Source of the DNA: Planctomycetota bacterium
GTDB taxonomy: Bacteria; Planctomycetota; Phycisphaerae; Phycisphaerales; UBA1924
Length of the DNA stretch: 13,577 nt
Assembly (NCBI GenBank): GCA_023412695.1
Contig: JAEYNG010000086.1
Location: forward strand, 1 to 13,577
Direction: 5' to 3'
The notes under the pieces were generated by a model. That model saw only the letters and a program-made list of their open reading frames with translations, was not told the origin of the DNA and did no database searches. Positions 6,497-13,288 of the stretch are shown piece by piece. The position numbers and the translations under genes are program-made. The number at the start of each line of letters is the position of its first letter. Position 1 is the stretch's first letter.

Positions 6497-6868
6497 TCAG
6501 CCCCCCGCGGCCTTGGCAGGATACCCCGTCGCGATGAGTTGCGCCAGCACCTTGTCGCGATGGTCGCCTTGAAGCTCGATCGTTCCCGCACTCTTATCGA
6601 CCGTCCCGCCCGTGCCGAGTTGCGTACGGAACGCTTTGAGCAATGCGGGCAGATCGTCCGTCCGGTCCGATCGCGGCGTAAAGCCCGCGATCACGGTGAC
6701 AATCTTGCCGTTGCGTTTCTCGCGGCGCACGCGGACCTGCTGGTCCTTCGGATTGAGTACCTTGCCGGTCTTTCGATCGCGCGGGCACGTGCACGCCGCG
6801 AGCGTCTGCGAGCATCGCTCGCACGTCACTGGCCGTTCAAGGGGCGAACCTGCAAAGAGTCCGGACAT
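6497..6868 (-). CDS. SUI1/eIF1 (YciH) family protein with N-terminal Cys cluster
   Basis: The 123-residue product has the SUI1 fold typical of eukaryotic eIF1 and bacterial YciH at about residues 44-118. Visible marks are VRVRREKRNGKIVTVIAGF, the GTGGTV loop (85-90), and IELQGDHRDKV (97-107), followed by a C-terminal GYPAKAAGG. YciH-type proteins bind the 30S subunit and are thought to check start-site selection. Their role in bacteria is not settled. Ahead of the domain lie C16, C19, C26 and C28 (CERC...CTCP), spaced like a small zinc knuckle, which E. coli YciH lacks. The opening MSGLFAGSPLERPVTC looks like a natural N-terminus, so the ATG at 6868 is accepted although it has no ribosome site. 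It lies 28 bases after the phosphatase gene and 18 before the ten-TM gene. Confidence 0.93.
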   Translation of the reverse strand: MSGLFAGSPLERPVTCERCSQTLAACTCPRDRKTGKVLNPKDQQVRVRREKRNGKIVTVIAGFTPRSDRTDDLPALLKAFRTQLGTGGTVDKSAGTIELQGDHRDKVLAQLIATGYPAKAAGG

Positions 6869-6896
6869 GGCAAGAGCGTAGTCGCCGCGAGGGGGC

Positions 6897-8444
6897 TTAC
6901 TCGGCCGCGTATACCTCGACGATCAGCACATCGTCGTGCGTCGGCCCGCCGCGGAACCGCTGCACGGCGTTGAAGAGGGCATGAACCGGCGACATTTCTC
7001 TGGCCTCGGCCGCGGACCCGCCGCCCGCGTCGGCCTGTTCGGGTTGCTCGCCGCCCTGGGGCGCTTCGTTTGGCTCGGGAGAGGGTTCGCGGAGGGCCGC
7101 CTCGATCCGCTCCATCCCGAACTGCTCGCCCTCGGGGTTTCGTGCCTCGAGCACGCCGTCGGTGAACGCCAGAACGCGGTCGCCGCCGCCGACCTCGACC
7201 TGCTGGACCTCGGCTTTGAACGTGTCGCCCTCGAGCACGCCCAGCATCGGCGAGGTCGATCGCAGGCGGAGCATCTCGCCGTTCGCTCGGCACAGCACGG
7301 CATCCGGGTGGCCCGCGCCGCACCACTCGAGGAGGCGCCGGTCGCCGTCCATCCGCCCGCGTAGGACGATCGCCGTGGCATAGATCGCCTCGGGCATCAG
7401 CCCGGCGGCCATTGCCGCGTTCAGTTCTCGCAGCACGTGCGCCGGCGACGGGTCATCGCTCGACGAGAACGCCCGCGTGAGCTCGACGTACAGCCTGTTC
7501 ACCGCCAGCGCCGCGGGGAAGCCGTGGCCGGTCACGTCGATCACCACCACGCTCCGCGGCACATCCTGCGGCTTCCGCGGCGAGGACAGCGGGTGGATGT
7601 AGAGAAAGTCCCCGCCGATGTCCTGCATCGGCTCGTAGCGGTACCGGATATGGACAGGCCCGCGCGTCACCGGTGGAGGGAAGAGGGCCTCGTGCACCCG
7701 CCGCGCTTCCAGCAACTCCTTCGATACCTGTTCATACCGCTGCGACATCGCCCGCGCGACGAACTTGTCCGCGAACGCCCGGTGCCGCCACAGGCTCCAC
7801 AGCAACCCGGGCAGCCCGAGGATGGGCGCGACGATTGCGAGCCGGATCGCCGCGCCGGTGGAGAGGAACCGGTCGATCGCCAGCCCGATGCCGTAGATGA
7901 GCAGCATCGGCACATAGATCCGCACGCCGTCGCGCGGCGACAGCTCCACCAGCAGGCTCGCGATCAGGTGCAGCAGGAGGATGAAGAACAGCGTGACGCT
8001 CTGCTGCGCTACGGCCGCGGAGCCGTACTGCTCCGGCTGCGCGCCGGGCATCAGCCGGCCGTTGTCGATCCGGGGCATCGCGAGCGTCAGCACCAGCGTG
8101 GTCGTGATAATCAGGATGCTGTACGCGTTGATGATCTGCCGGCGTCCGCGCTCAGCGGGGAGGATGTACAGCGTCACGCCGACATACACGGCGACGAGCG
8201 TTGTCACCGACACGATCCGGAGGGCGATGTAGGCGATATGCTCGCGGGCGCTCGGCGGCGCGGCAAGGTCCAGCCCGATCCGTGTGAAGCTCAGCGCGAG
8301 CAGCCCGAGCACCACCGTGCAATACCAGAAGACCCGCTGGCGCAGCCGGTGGAGGTGCTCCGACTCGAACTGATGGACAAACTCCCGGGGGATGTCCGGC
8401 CGGTCGGGGATCACTTCTCGGATGTGCGCGGGGATCAAGTCCAT
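6897..8444 (-). CDS. Membrane-anchored SpoIIE/RsbU-type PP2C Ser/Thr phosphatase
   Basis: The 515-residue product has six predicted TM helices (about 36-56, 68-95, 105-123, 147-167, 175-195, 199-218) and a helical linker (222-255, QRYEQVSKELLEARRVHEALFP) like that before RsbU phosphatase domains. A PP2C/SpoIIE domain runs to the end. Its metal-binding positions are intact: DIGGD (275-279), DVTGHG (303-308), FTDG (427-430) and HDD (503-505); AGHP at 377-380 also fits. Such enzymes dephosphorylate anti-sigma-factor antagonists (STAS proteins) and so control sigma factors or other partner switches. A low-complexity stretch rich in Glu, Pro, Gly and Ala (452-484) interrupts the domain just before its last strand. 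No kinase or STAS gene is in the window. It starts at 8444 without a ribosome site and heads the likely minus-strand run down to 4732, divergent from the TPR-AAA+ gene. Confidence 0.95.
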   Translation of the reverse strand: MDLIPAHIREVIPDRPDIPREFVHQFESEHLHRLRQRVFWYCTVVLGLLALSFTRIGLDLAAPPSAREHIAYIALRIVSVTTLVAVYVGVTLYILPAERGRRQIINAYSILIITTTLVLTLAMPRIDNGRLMPGAQPEQYGSAAVAQQSVTLFFILLLHLIASLLVELSPRDGVRIYVPMLLIYGIGLAIDRFLSTGAAIRLAIVAPILGLPGLLWSLWRHRAFADKFVARAMSQRYEQVSKELLEARRVHEALFPPPVTRGPVHIRYRYEPMQDIGGDFLYIHPLSSPRKPQDVPRSVVVIDVTGHGFPAALAVNRLYVELTRAFSSSDDPSPAHVLRELNAAMAAGLMPEAIYATAIVLRGRMDGDRRLLEWCGAGHPDAVLCRANGEMLRLRSTSPMLGVLEGDTFKAEVQQVEVGGGDRVLAFTDGVLEARNPEGEQFGMERIEAALREPSPEPNEAPQGGEQPEQADAGGGSAAEAREMSPVHALFNAVQRFRGGPTHDDVLIVEVYAAE

Positions 8445-8546
8445 ACGTTTTGGCGGACATAGTACAAACTTCGGCTACGCCCGGAATGAAGGATCGCTTA
8501 CACTCGCGGCCACTCCCGGCGTTTGCCGGAGCAGGAGCCGCTGAAC
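8445..8546. promoter_or_regulatory. Divergent promoter region, phosphatase / AAA+ pair
   Basis: The 102 bases between the divergent starts should hold promoters for both units. Candidate -10 boxes are weak: TACACT near 8499 on the plus strand and TACTAT near 8462 on the minus strand, each matching four of six consensus positions without a convincing -35 box. AGGAG at 8533-8537 is the ribosome site of the AAA+ gene. The minus-strand gene has none. Confidence 0.4.
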
Positions 8547-9923
8547 ATGCCCACGCCCGACGAGACGATCGCCGGCCTCCGAGCCGCCCTCGCAGCCTCC
8601 CCCGAGAACATCCCGCTCCGGCGGGTGCTCGCCGACACCCTCCTGGGCTTCGGCAGGCTCGATGAGGCCGAGCGCGAGCTGCGCGACGCTGTCGCCCGCT
8701 GGCCCCGCGAGGCAGGGCTGAAGACCACGCTCGCAAGGGTGTACTTCCAGAAGAACGAGATCAGCAAGGCCCTTGTCGTACTCGAGGATCTCGCCTCGGA
8801 CAACCCCTCGCCGGCTGCCCGAATCCTTTACGCCCGCGTGCTGCTGCGATCGGGGGAACGCGACGCGCGCGAACGCGCGGCGTATCAGTATCGTCTGGCG
8901 GTCGAAGCCGACCCCTCCGTGTCCGACAGCACACTGGCCGACGAGGTCGGCGCATCCGGCGGCGGTGGGGGGGATGGCCCCGGTCGCATGCGTATCGACG
9001 CCCGCGGCGGCGAGCCCGAGCTTGACGCACCGGGAGCCCCCGCCGTCCTGCCGCTCGAACGCCCGAACGTCTCGTTCAAGGACGTCGGCGGCATGGAGGC
9101 GGTCAAGGAGGAGATCCGGCTTAAGATCATCTACCCGCTCCTCAAGCCCGAGCTTTACCGCTCCTATGGCAAGCCGATCGGCGGCGGCATCCTGATGTAT
9201 GGCCCGCCGGGGTGCGGCAAGACGCACCTCGCCCGCGCCACCGCCGGCGAGGTCAACGCCCGATTCCTTTCCGTCGGCATCTCGGACGTCCTCACCATGT
9301 GGATGGGCGAGAGCGAGAAGAACCTGCGCAACCTGTTCGAGCAGGCGCGCGACAACAAGCCCTGTGTGCTTTTCTTCGACGAGGTCGATGCCCTCGGCGC
9401 AAGCCGCACCGACATGCGCCATAGCGCGGGGCGGCAGCTCGTCAACCAGTTTCTGTCGGAACTCGACGGCCTTGGCCCGGGCAACGAGGGCGTGCTCGTC
9501 CTCGCAGCGACCAACGCCCCGTGGCACATCGACCCGGCCTTCCGCCGCCCAGGGCGTTTCGACCGCATCCTCTTCGTGCCCCCGCCGGATCACACCGCGC
9601 GCGCCGAGATCGTCCGCTTGCTCATGACCGGAAAGCCTGCCGAGACGATCGATGCCGACGCCATCGCCAAGAAGACGCCGGACTTCAGCGGCGCGGACCT
9701 GAAAGCCATGGTGGACATCGCCATTGAGGCAAAGCTCCGCGAGGCCCTCGGCCGCGGCGGCGACGGCCAGGTGAAGGCGATCACCACGCGCGACCTGCTC
9801 GCGGCGGCGGCGGCCCTGCGCCCGACCACGAAGGAGTGGTTCTCTTCCGCGCGCAATCACGCGCTCTATGCGAACCAGAGCGGCCTGTACGACCCCATTC
9901 TCGCGCACCTGAAGCTCAAATGA
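8547..9923 (+). CDS. TPR-AAA+ ATPase, Cdc48/p97-like single AAA domain
   Basis: The 458-residue product begins with about three TPR-like helical pairs (6-125). A Gly/Asp-rich linker (about 134-160) follows, then one AAA+ module (about 172-415). It shows Walker A GPPGCGKTH (219-227), Walker B LFFDEVDAL (275-283), sensor 1 ATN (321-323), arginine fingers R334 and R337 in RRPGRFDR, and sensor 2 SGADLKAM (381-388). The pore loop reads TMWMGESEKNLRNLF (250-264), very like the TMWFGESE of the p97/Cdc48 D2 ring, so a threading unfoldase or remodeller is likely. There is no FtsH-type HExxH protease domain and no second ring. The C-terminal helix WFSSARNHALYANQSGLYDPIL may cap the ring. AGGAG nine bases before the ATG at 8547 fixes the start. 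The ATGA overlap with the next gene implies joint production; the TPRs probably choose the substrate or dock on the partner. Confidence 0.95.
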   Translation: MPTPDETIAGLRAALAASPENIPLRRVLADTLLGFGRLDEAERELRDAVARWPREAGLKTTLARVYFQKNEISKALVVLEDLASDNPSPAARILYARVLLRSGERDARERAAYQYRLAVEADPSVSDSTLADEVGASGGGGGDGPGRMRIDARGGEPELDAPGAPAVLPLERPNVSFKDVGGMEAVKEEIRLKIIYPLLKPELYRSYGKPIGGGILMYGPPGCGKTHLARATAGEVNARFLSVGISDVLTMWMGESEKNLRNLFEQARDNKPCVLFFDEVDALGASRTDMRHSAGRQLVNQFLSELDGLGPGNEGVLVLAATNAPWHIDPAFRRPGRFDRILFVPPPDHTARAEIVRLLMTGKPAETIDADAIAKKTPDFSGADLKAMVDIAIEAKLREALGRGGDGQVKAITTRDLLAAAAALRPTTKEWFSSARNHALYANQSGLYDPILAHLKLK

Positions 9924-11188
9924 CCAGCGAGAGCCACGCATTCCGTGCCGCGACGATGTTCCTCGACCAGGGCCGGTACGACCTTGCCGAGAAGCAGCTG
10001 CGTCTCGCGCTCGCGGACGACCCCGGCAACGCCGCGGCCCACGCGTACCTCGCGCTCTGCCTCAGCGAGCGAGAAGCCCACACCGAAGCGACTGAGGAGG
10101 CACGCCAGGCGATCGGCCTGATGCCCGAGGACAGCTACATGCACTTCGCGCTCGCGTGCGTGCTCATGCGCCGGGGCATGACGCGCGAGGCGATCGAGGC
10201 GGCGTGGGAGGCCGTCGGGCTGGACCCTGAGGAGTCGCGCAACTGGGGTGTGCTGGCGCAGGCACTGGCGATCGAGAAGAAGTACAAGGAGGCCCTTTCC
10301 GCGGCCGACCGCGGGCTGGAGATCTCCCCCGACGATTCGACGTGCCTGAATGTCCGCGCCCAGGCGCTCGCGGGGATGGGCCGCTCGAAGGATGCGGCGC
10401 ACACCATCGACGGTGCGCTGCAGAAGAACCCCGACAACCCGTTCACCCACGCCAACATGGGCTGGACGCTGCTCCAACGCGGCGGCAAGGCCAACGCGGC
10501 GCAGGCGCTCGAGCACTTCCGCGAGGCGCTGCGCCTCGACCCGACGCTCGACTTTGCGCGCGCAGGTCTCGTCGAGGCGATGAAGGCACGCTACCTCGTC
10601 TATCGCGTCATGCTGACGTACTTCCTCTTCATGGCGCGGATCCCCTCGCGCGTGCAGTGGATGATCATCCTTGGCGGTGTCGTCGGGCACAACATCCTGC
10701 GATCGATCGCGAGCAGCAACCCGGCGATCGCGCCGTACGTCCTCCCGATCACGTTCGCGTACCTCGGCTTTGTTGTGCTCACCTGGCTGACGGTCCCGCT
10801 GTTTAACCTGGTGCTGAGCCTCAACCGGTTCGGCCGCGCATCATTGCGGCGACATCAGCTCTGGTGGGCGTGGGGGCTGGGCGCGTGGATCGGTGTCTGC
10901 CTCGCCCTGCTGGCGGGGTGGCTCATCACCGATTCGCCGTACTTCGGGACCCCCGCGTTGTTCGCTGCGCTGTTGATCGTCCCGATCGCGATGGCGAGCC
11001 TCGCGACGGCCGGTCCGCCCCGCTGGATCATGATCACCTATCTCGTCGCGATGGCGGCGATGATGTTCCTCTCGATACCGATGGCGGTGGCGGGGTTGCC
11101 GGGCGTCGAGGTCTACATTTGGGGCTGCCTGCTCTCGCCGCTGGTGTCCAACATCGCCGCGTCGATGCGTCCGGCGGTGAAACACTAG
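9920..11188 (+). CDS. TPR protein with C-terminal polytopic membrane domain
   Basis: The 422-residue product has six TPR units in tandem (about 3-36, 37-70, 71-104, 105-138, 139-172, 173-209), with typical motif residues such as AHAYLALCLSE and ALRLDP. The membrane half has about six hydrophobic helices (about 245-262, 271-300, 313-336, 344-363, 370-393, 397-415). No signal peptide precedes the TPRs, so they should lie in the cytoplasm, where they could recruit the AAA+ partner encoded just upstream. The ATG at 9920 overlaps the TGA of the AAA+ gene (ATGA), the standard sign of translational coupling, and this supports the start over longer frame-open versions. I recognise no enzyme motif in the membrane part. 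Its TAG forms a CTAG palindrome shared with the stop of the convergent ankyrin gene. Confidence 0.92.
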   Translation: MTSESHAFRAATMFLDQGRYDLAEKQLRLALADDPGNAAAHAYLALCLSEREAHTEATEEARQAIGLMPEDSYMHFALACVLMRRGMTREAIEAAWEAVGLDPEESRNWGVLAQALAIEKKYKEALSAADRGLEISPDDSTCLNVRAQALAGMGRSKDAAHTIDGALQKNPDNPFTHANMGWTLLQRGGKANAAQALEHFREALRLDPTLDFARAGLVEAMKARYLVYRVMLTYFLFMARIPSRVQWMIILGGVVGHNILRSIASSNPAIAPYVLPITFAYLGFVVLTWLTVPLFNLVLSLNRFGRASLRRHQLWWAWGLGAWIGVCLALLAGWLITDSPYFGTPALFAALLIVPIAMASLATAGPPRWIMITYLVAMAAMMFLSIPMAVAGLPGVEVYIWGCLLSPLVSNIAASMRPAVKH

Positions 11189-11712
11189 CCCTGGGCCGGC
11201 CGCGTGCGCTCGTTCGCGACGCGTTCGAGGACCGTGATCACCGCCTCATACTCCGCCCGCGGGTTGTGCTGCGACAGGGCCGCCTCCTTGCGCGACTCCA
11301 TGTACCCGGCGATGAACTCCTCGGCCATGTCCGGGCGTTCGCGACGCAGCTTCTCAAACTCTTCTTCCTCGAAGTCGTGCAGCACGACATTTCCAAACTC
11401 ATCGAGTGACTGCGACCGCGTCGGCAGTTCCTCCGGCGTCCACGGCCCCATCTCGGCCAGTCGCAGCCTCGCCCATTCGAGCGCATCTCGCCCGGTCACG
11501 TCGCGGACCGTCGGGTCCGCCCCCGCCGCGAGCAGCTCCTGCACGATCCGCAGCGACGGCATCATCCCGCCGCACGACATGATGAGCGCGGTCCTGTGCA
11601 TCTGCCTGCTGATGTGCCCCACGTCCGCGCCCATGCCGATCGCGTCGCGGGCGTACTCCTCCCCGCCGTACTTCGCCGCGTTGAACAGCCGCTTGGTCTG
11701 CAGCCTCCGCAT
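11185..11712 (-). CDS. Small ankyrin-repeat protein
   Basis: The 175-residue product opens with two to three ankyrin-like repeats (about 5-86): KRLFNAAKYGG, then HRTALIMSCGG...RIVQELLAAGADPTVRDVTGRDALEWARL, which holds the TAL and LLAAGADP motif residues. The rest is a charged, Glu/Arg-rich helical tail (DFEEEEFEKLRRERPDMAEEF) that may form a coiled coil. There is no signal peptide or membrane helix, so it is likely a cytosolic protein-binding protein. The ATG at 11712 lies 11 bases after the stop of the SDR gene, so the two are probably co-transcribed; no good ribosome site is seen. Its TAG overlaps the TAG of the convergent TPR-membrane gene. Confidence 0.82.
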   Translation of the reverse strand: MRRLQTKRLFNAAKYGGEEYARDAIGMGADVGHISRQMHRTALIMSCGGMMPSLRIVQELLAAGADPTVRDVTGRDALEWARLRLAEMGPWTPEELPTRSQSLDEFGNVVLHDFEEEEFEKLRRERPDMAEEFIAGYMESRKEAALSQHNPRAEYEAVITVLERVANERTRPAQG

Positions 11713-11723
11713 TCACGCGTGCT

Positions 11724-12527
11724 TCATGGGTAGTCCTGCCGCGTCGGCCGGATCGCGATGTTGTTCAGGTGCACGTGCGCGGGCTGGCTCACCACAAACC
11801 CGATCGTCCGCGCGATGTCCTCGGGCTGCAGCACGGGCCCGATCCGCTCCATGAACGCGCCGAACGTCGCCGGGTCATAACCCGCGACCCCCTGGAACTC
11901 GCTCGCAACGATCGCCGGCTCGATCGTCGTCACACGCACGCCCTTGGGGCCGACCTCCCGGCGAAGCGCCTCTGCGAGCGCGTGCACCGCGAACTTCGTC
12001 GAGCCGTACATCGACGAGAATGGCGAGATGTTCCGTCCCACGCTCGAGCCGATGGCGATGATGTCGCGCGGCCGCCGGAGCCATGGACCCGCCTTCCCCG
12101 CCTCACCCTCCGGGTTCGTTTCGACAAGCTTCAGAAGCCGGTCCGCCGCCGTCCGCATCAGCCGCGCCGCCCCGATGTAGTTCGTCTGCATCACCTCCAG
12201 CCACTGCGACTCGTCAGAGGACGTGAGCGAGCCCGCCAGCCCGCGCCCCGCGTTCACGACCACAATGTCCGGGCCGACGCCGAACGCCTTCTCCGCCGTC
12301 GAGAACATCTGGTCGATGACGTCCTGCTGCGACGCATCCCCCGCGACGCACGCGACCGATGCGCCCTTCTGCTCCAGCCCGCGGGCGATCGCTTCGAGCT
12401 TCTCCCGGCGGCGTGCGTTGATAACCAGCCGGCATCCTTGCCCGGCAAGCTCCGCCGCGACCGCCGCGCCGATCCCCGCGCTCGCCCCGGTGATGACCGC
12501 TACCCGTTGCCCGTGTCCGTTCGCCAT
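11724..12527 (-). CDS. Short-chain dehydrogenase/reductase (classical SDR)
   Basis: The 267-residue product is a classical SDR. It has the cofactor loop TGASAGIG (13-20), NARR (37-40) whose two Arg residues point to NADP(H), NAG (92-94), the catalytic Asn in QTNYIG (N116), a Ser at S161/S162, and Y174-x3-K178 in YGSTKFA. The segment IEPAIVASEF and the end HVHLNNIAIRPTRQDYP resemble serine/3-hydroxyacid dehydrogenase-like SDRs, but the substrate cannot be fixed. A Pro/Gly-rich insertion (about 138-153, ETNPEGEAGKAGPWLRRP) before the catalytic Ser strand is somewhat longer than usual. GAGGT five bases ahead of the ATG at 12527 supports the start. It sits 37 bases after the lipoprotein gene and 11 before the ankyrin gene. 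Confidence 0.93.
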   Translation of the reverse strand: MANGHGQRVAVITGASAGIGAAVAAELAGQGCRLVINARRREKLEAIARGLEQKGASVACVAGDASQQDVIDQMFSTAEKAFGVGPDIVVVNAGRGLAGSLTSSDESQWLEVMQTNYIGAARLMRTAADRLLKLVETNPEGEAGKAGPWLRRPRDIIAIGSSVGRNISPFSSMYGSTKFAVHALAEALRREVGPKGVRVTTIEPAIVASEFQGVAGYDPATFGAFMERIGPVLQPEDIARTIGFVVSQPAHVHLNNIAIRPTRQDYP

Positions 12528-12564
12528 CGTGACCTCGCGCGGCCCGAGGCCGCATGCTCCGCCG

Positions 12565-13227
12565 TCAGTTCACCTTCGGCGGCCCGCCGTACCAAGCCTC
12601 GAAGCTCGCTCGCTCGAGCGGCTCGGTCTGCAGGCTCGCCGCGTTCACACGGAAGTACCGCTCGGGGAGCTGGCCCCGCGGGTCCTCCGACACACCATAG
12701 ACCCACTTGTCCGCCGGCACGCCCTCGAGCTTTGCCGACCACATCCCCGCCCGGCCCTTGATGGTCGCGATCGGGTCTCCCTTCGGCTGCGTGTACAACC
12801 GGACGGTGTTTCCCTCCACGGTGAACCCGCTCACGATCGTGGAGACGCCGGCGGTTACGAAGCTCGACCGATACGCCGCGTTCAGCCCGTCGAAGCGGTA
12901 ATCGAGCCGCTCCCCCGGCCGCGGCGACAGCCGCAGAGCCTCGAGATCGAGGTGGATCGACTCGAACGTGGCGAGGTCGGGCAATACCAGCCGCGTGCGA
13001 TAGGTGCGCACGGTCATGTCGCCGGCCTTGCGCTCGCGCACAACCTCGGCGTCCACCGTCTTCACATACCGCTTCAGGACCGATTCGACCTTCGTCCACT
13101 CGCTCGGGGCGGGGGACACCTTCACGTTCTCGAACCGGTACTCCACGCTGACGTTCCGCATCGTCGGCTTGGTCGTGGTGCAGCCGGTCAGCGTCGCCAG
13201 TACCATGATCAGGGCGCACAGTCGCAT
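12565..13227 (-). CDS. Putative lipoprotein
   Basis: The 220-residue product starts with a short lipoprotein signal, MRLCALIMVLATLTGC, with lipobox LTGC and the lipidated Cys at residue 16. Thr at +2 gives no inner-membrane retention signal by the enterobacterial rule. The mature part is mainly beta-like (VSVEYRFENVKVSP, VRTYRTRLVLPDL, FTVEGNTVRLYTQP) and ends in FEAWYGGPPKVN. I recognise no named family. The ATG at 13248 would add seven residues before the signal; 13227 gives the better signal peptide. The frame remains open far upstream but there crosses the divergent nfo gene, so that extension is not real. It heads a probable run with the SDR and ankyrin genes. Confidence 0.85.
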   Translation of the reverse strand: MRLCALIMVLATLTGCTTTKPTMRNVSVEYRFENVKVSPAPSEWTKVESVLKRYVKTVDAEVVRERKAGDMTVRTYRTRLVLPDLATFESIHLDLEALRLSPRPGERLDYRFDGLNAAYRSSFVTAGVSTIVSGFTVEGNTVRLYTQPKGDPIATIKGRAGMWSAKLEGVPADKWVYGVSEDPRGQLPERYFRVNAASLQTEPLERASFEAWYGGPPKVN

Positions 13228-13288
13228 CAGGCCTACAGGAAAGCACATCCGGCCGAAAAGAGCAAGTGCCGCCCTAACCTTCCTCCAC
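13228..13288. promoter_or_regulatory. Divergent promoter region, lipoprotein / nfo
   Basis: Sixty-one bases separate the divergent starts. Both promoters must be here or nearby, but no clear hexamers are visible, and nfo has no ribosome site (CCTTCCTCCAC before the ATG). No SOS box or other damage-response operator is apparent. Confidence 0.35.

Noticed and set aside
8547..9923. Reading the AAA+ protein as an FtsH protease
   Set aside because: The AAA core is similar, but there are no N-terminal TM helices and no HExxH zinc protease domain, and the pore loop is of the p97-D2 type.
8475..9941. 488-codon open frame on the minus strand opposite the AAA+ gene
   Set aside because: Antisense shadow of a GC-rich gene. 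The plus strand has intact Walker motifs and a ribosome site.
11769..12761. 330-codon open frame on the plus strand opposite the SDR gene
   Set aside because: It is rich in Arg, Pro and Asp with no domain, and it covers a complete SDR with all catalytic residues on the other strand.
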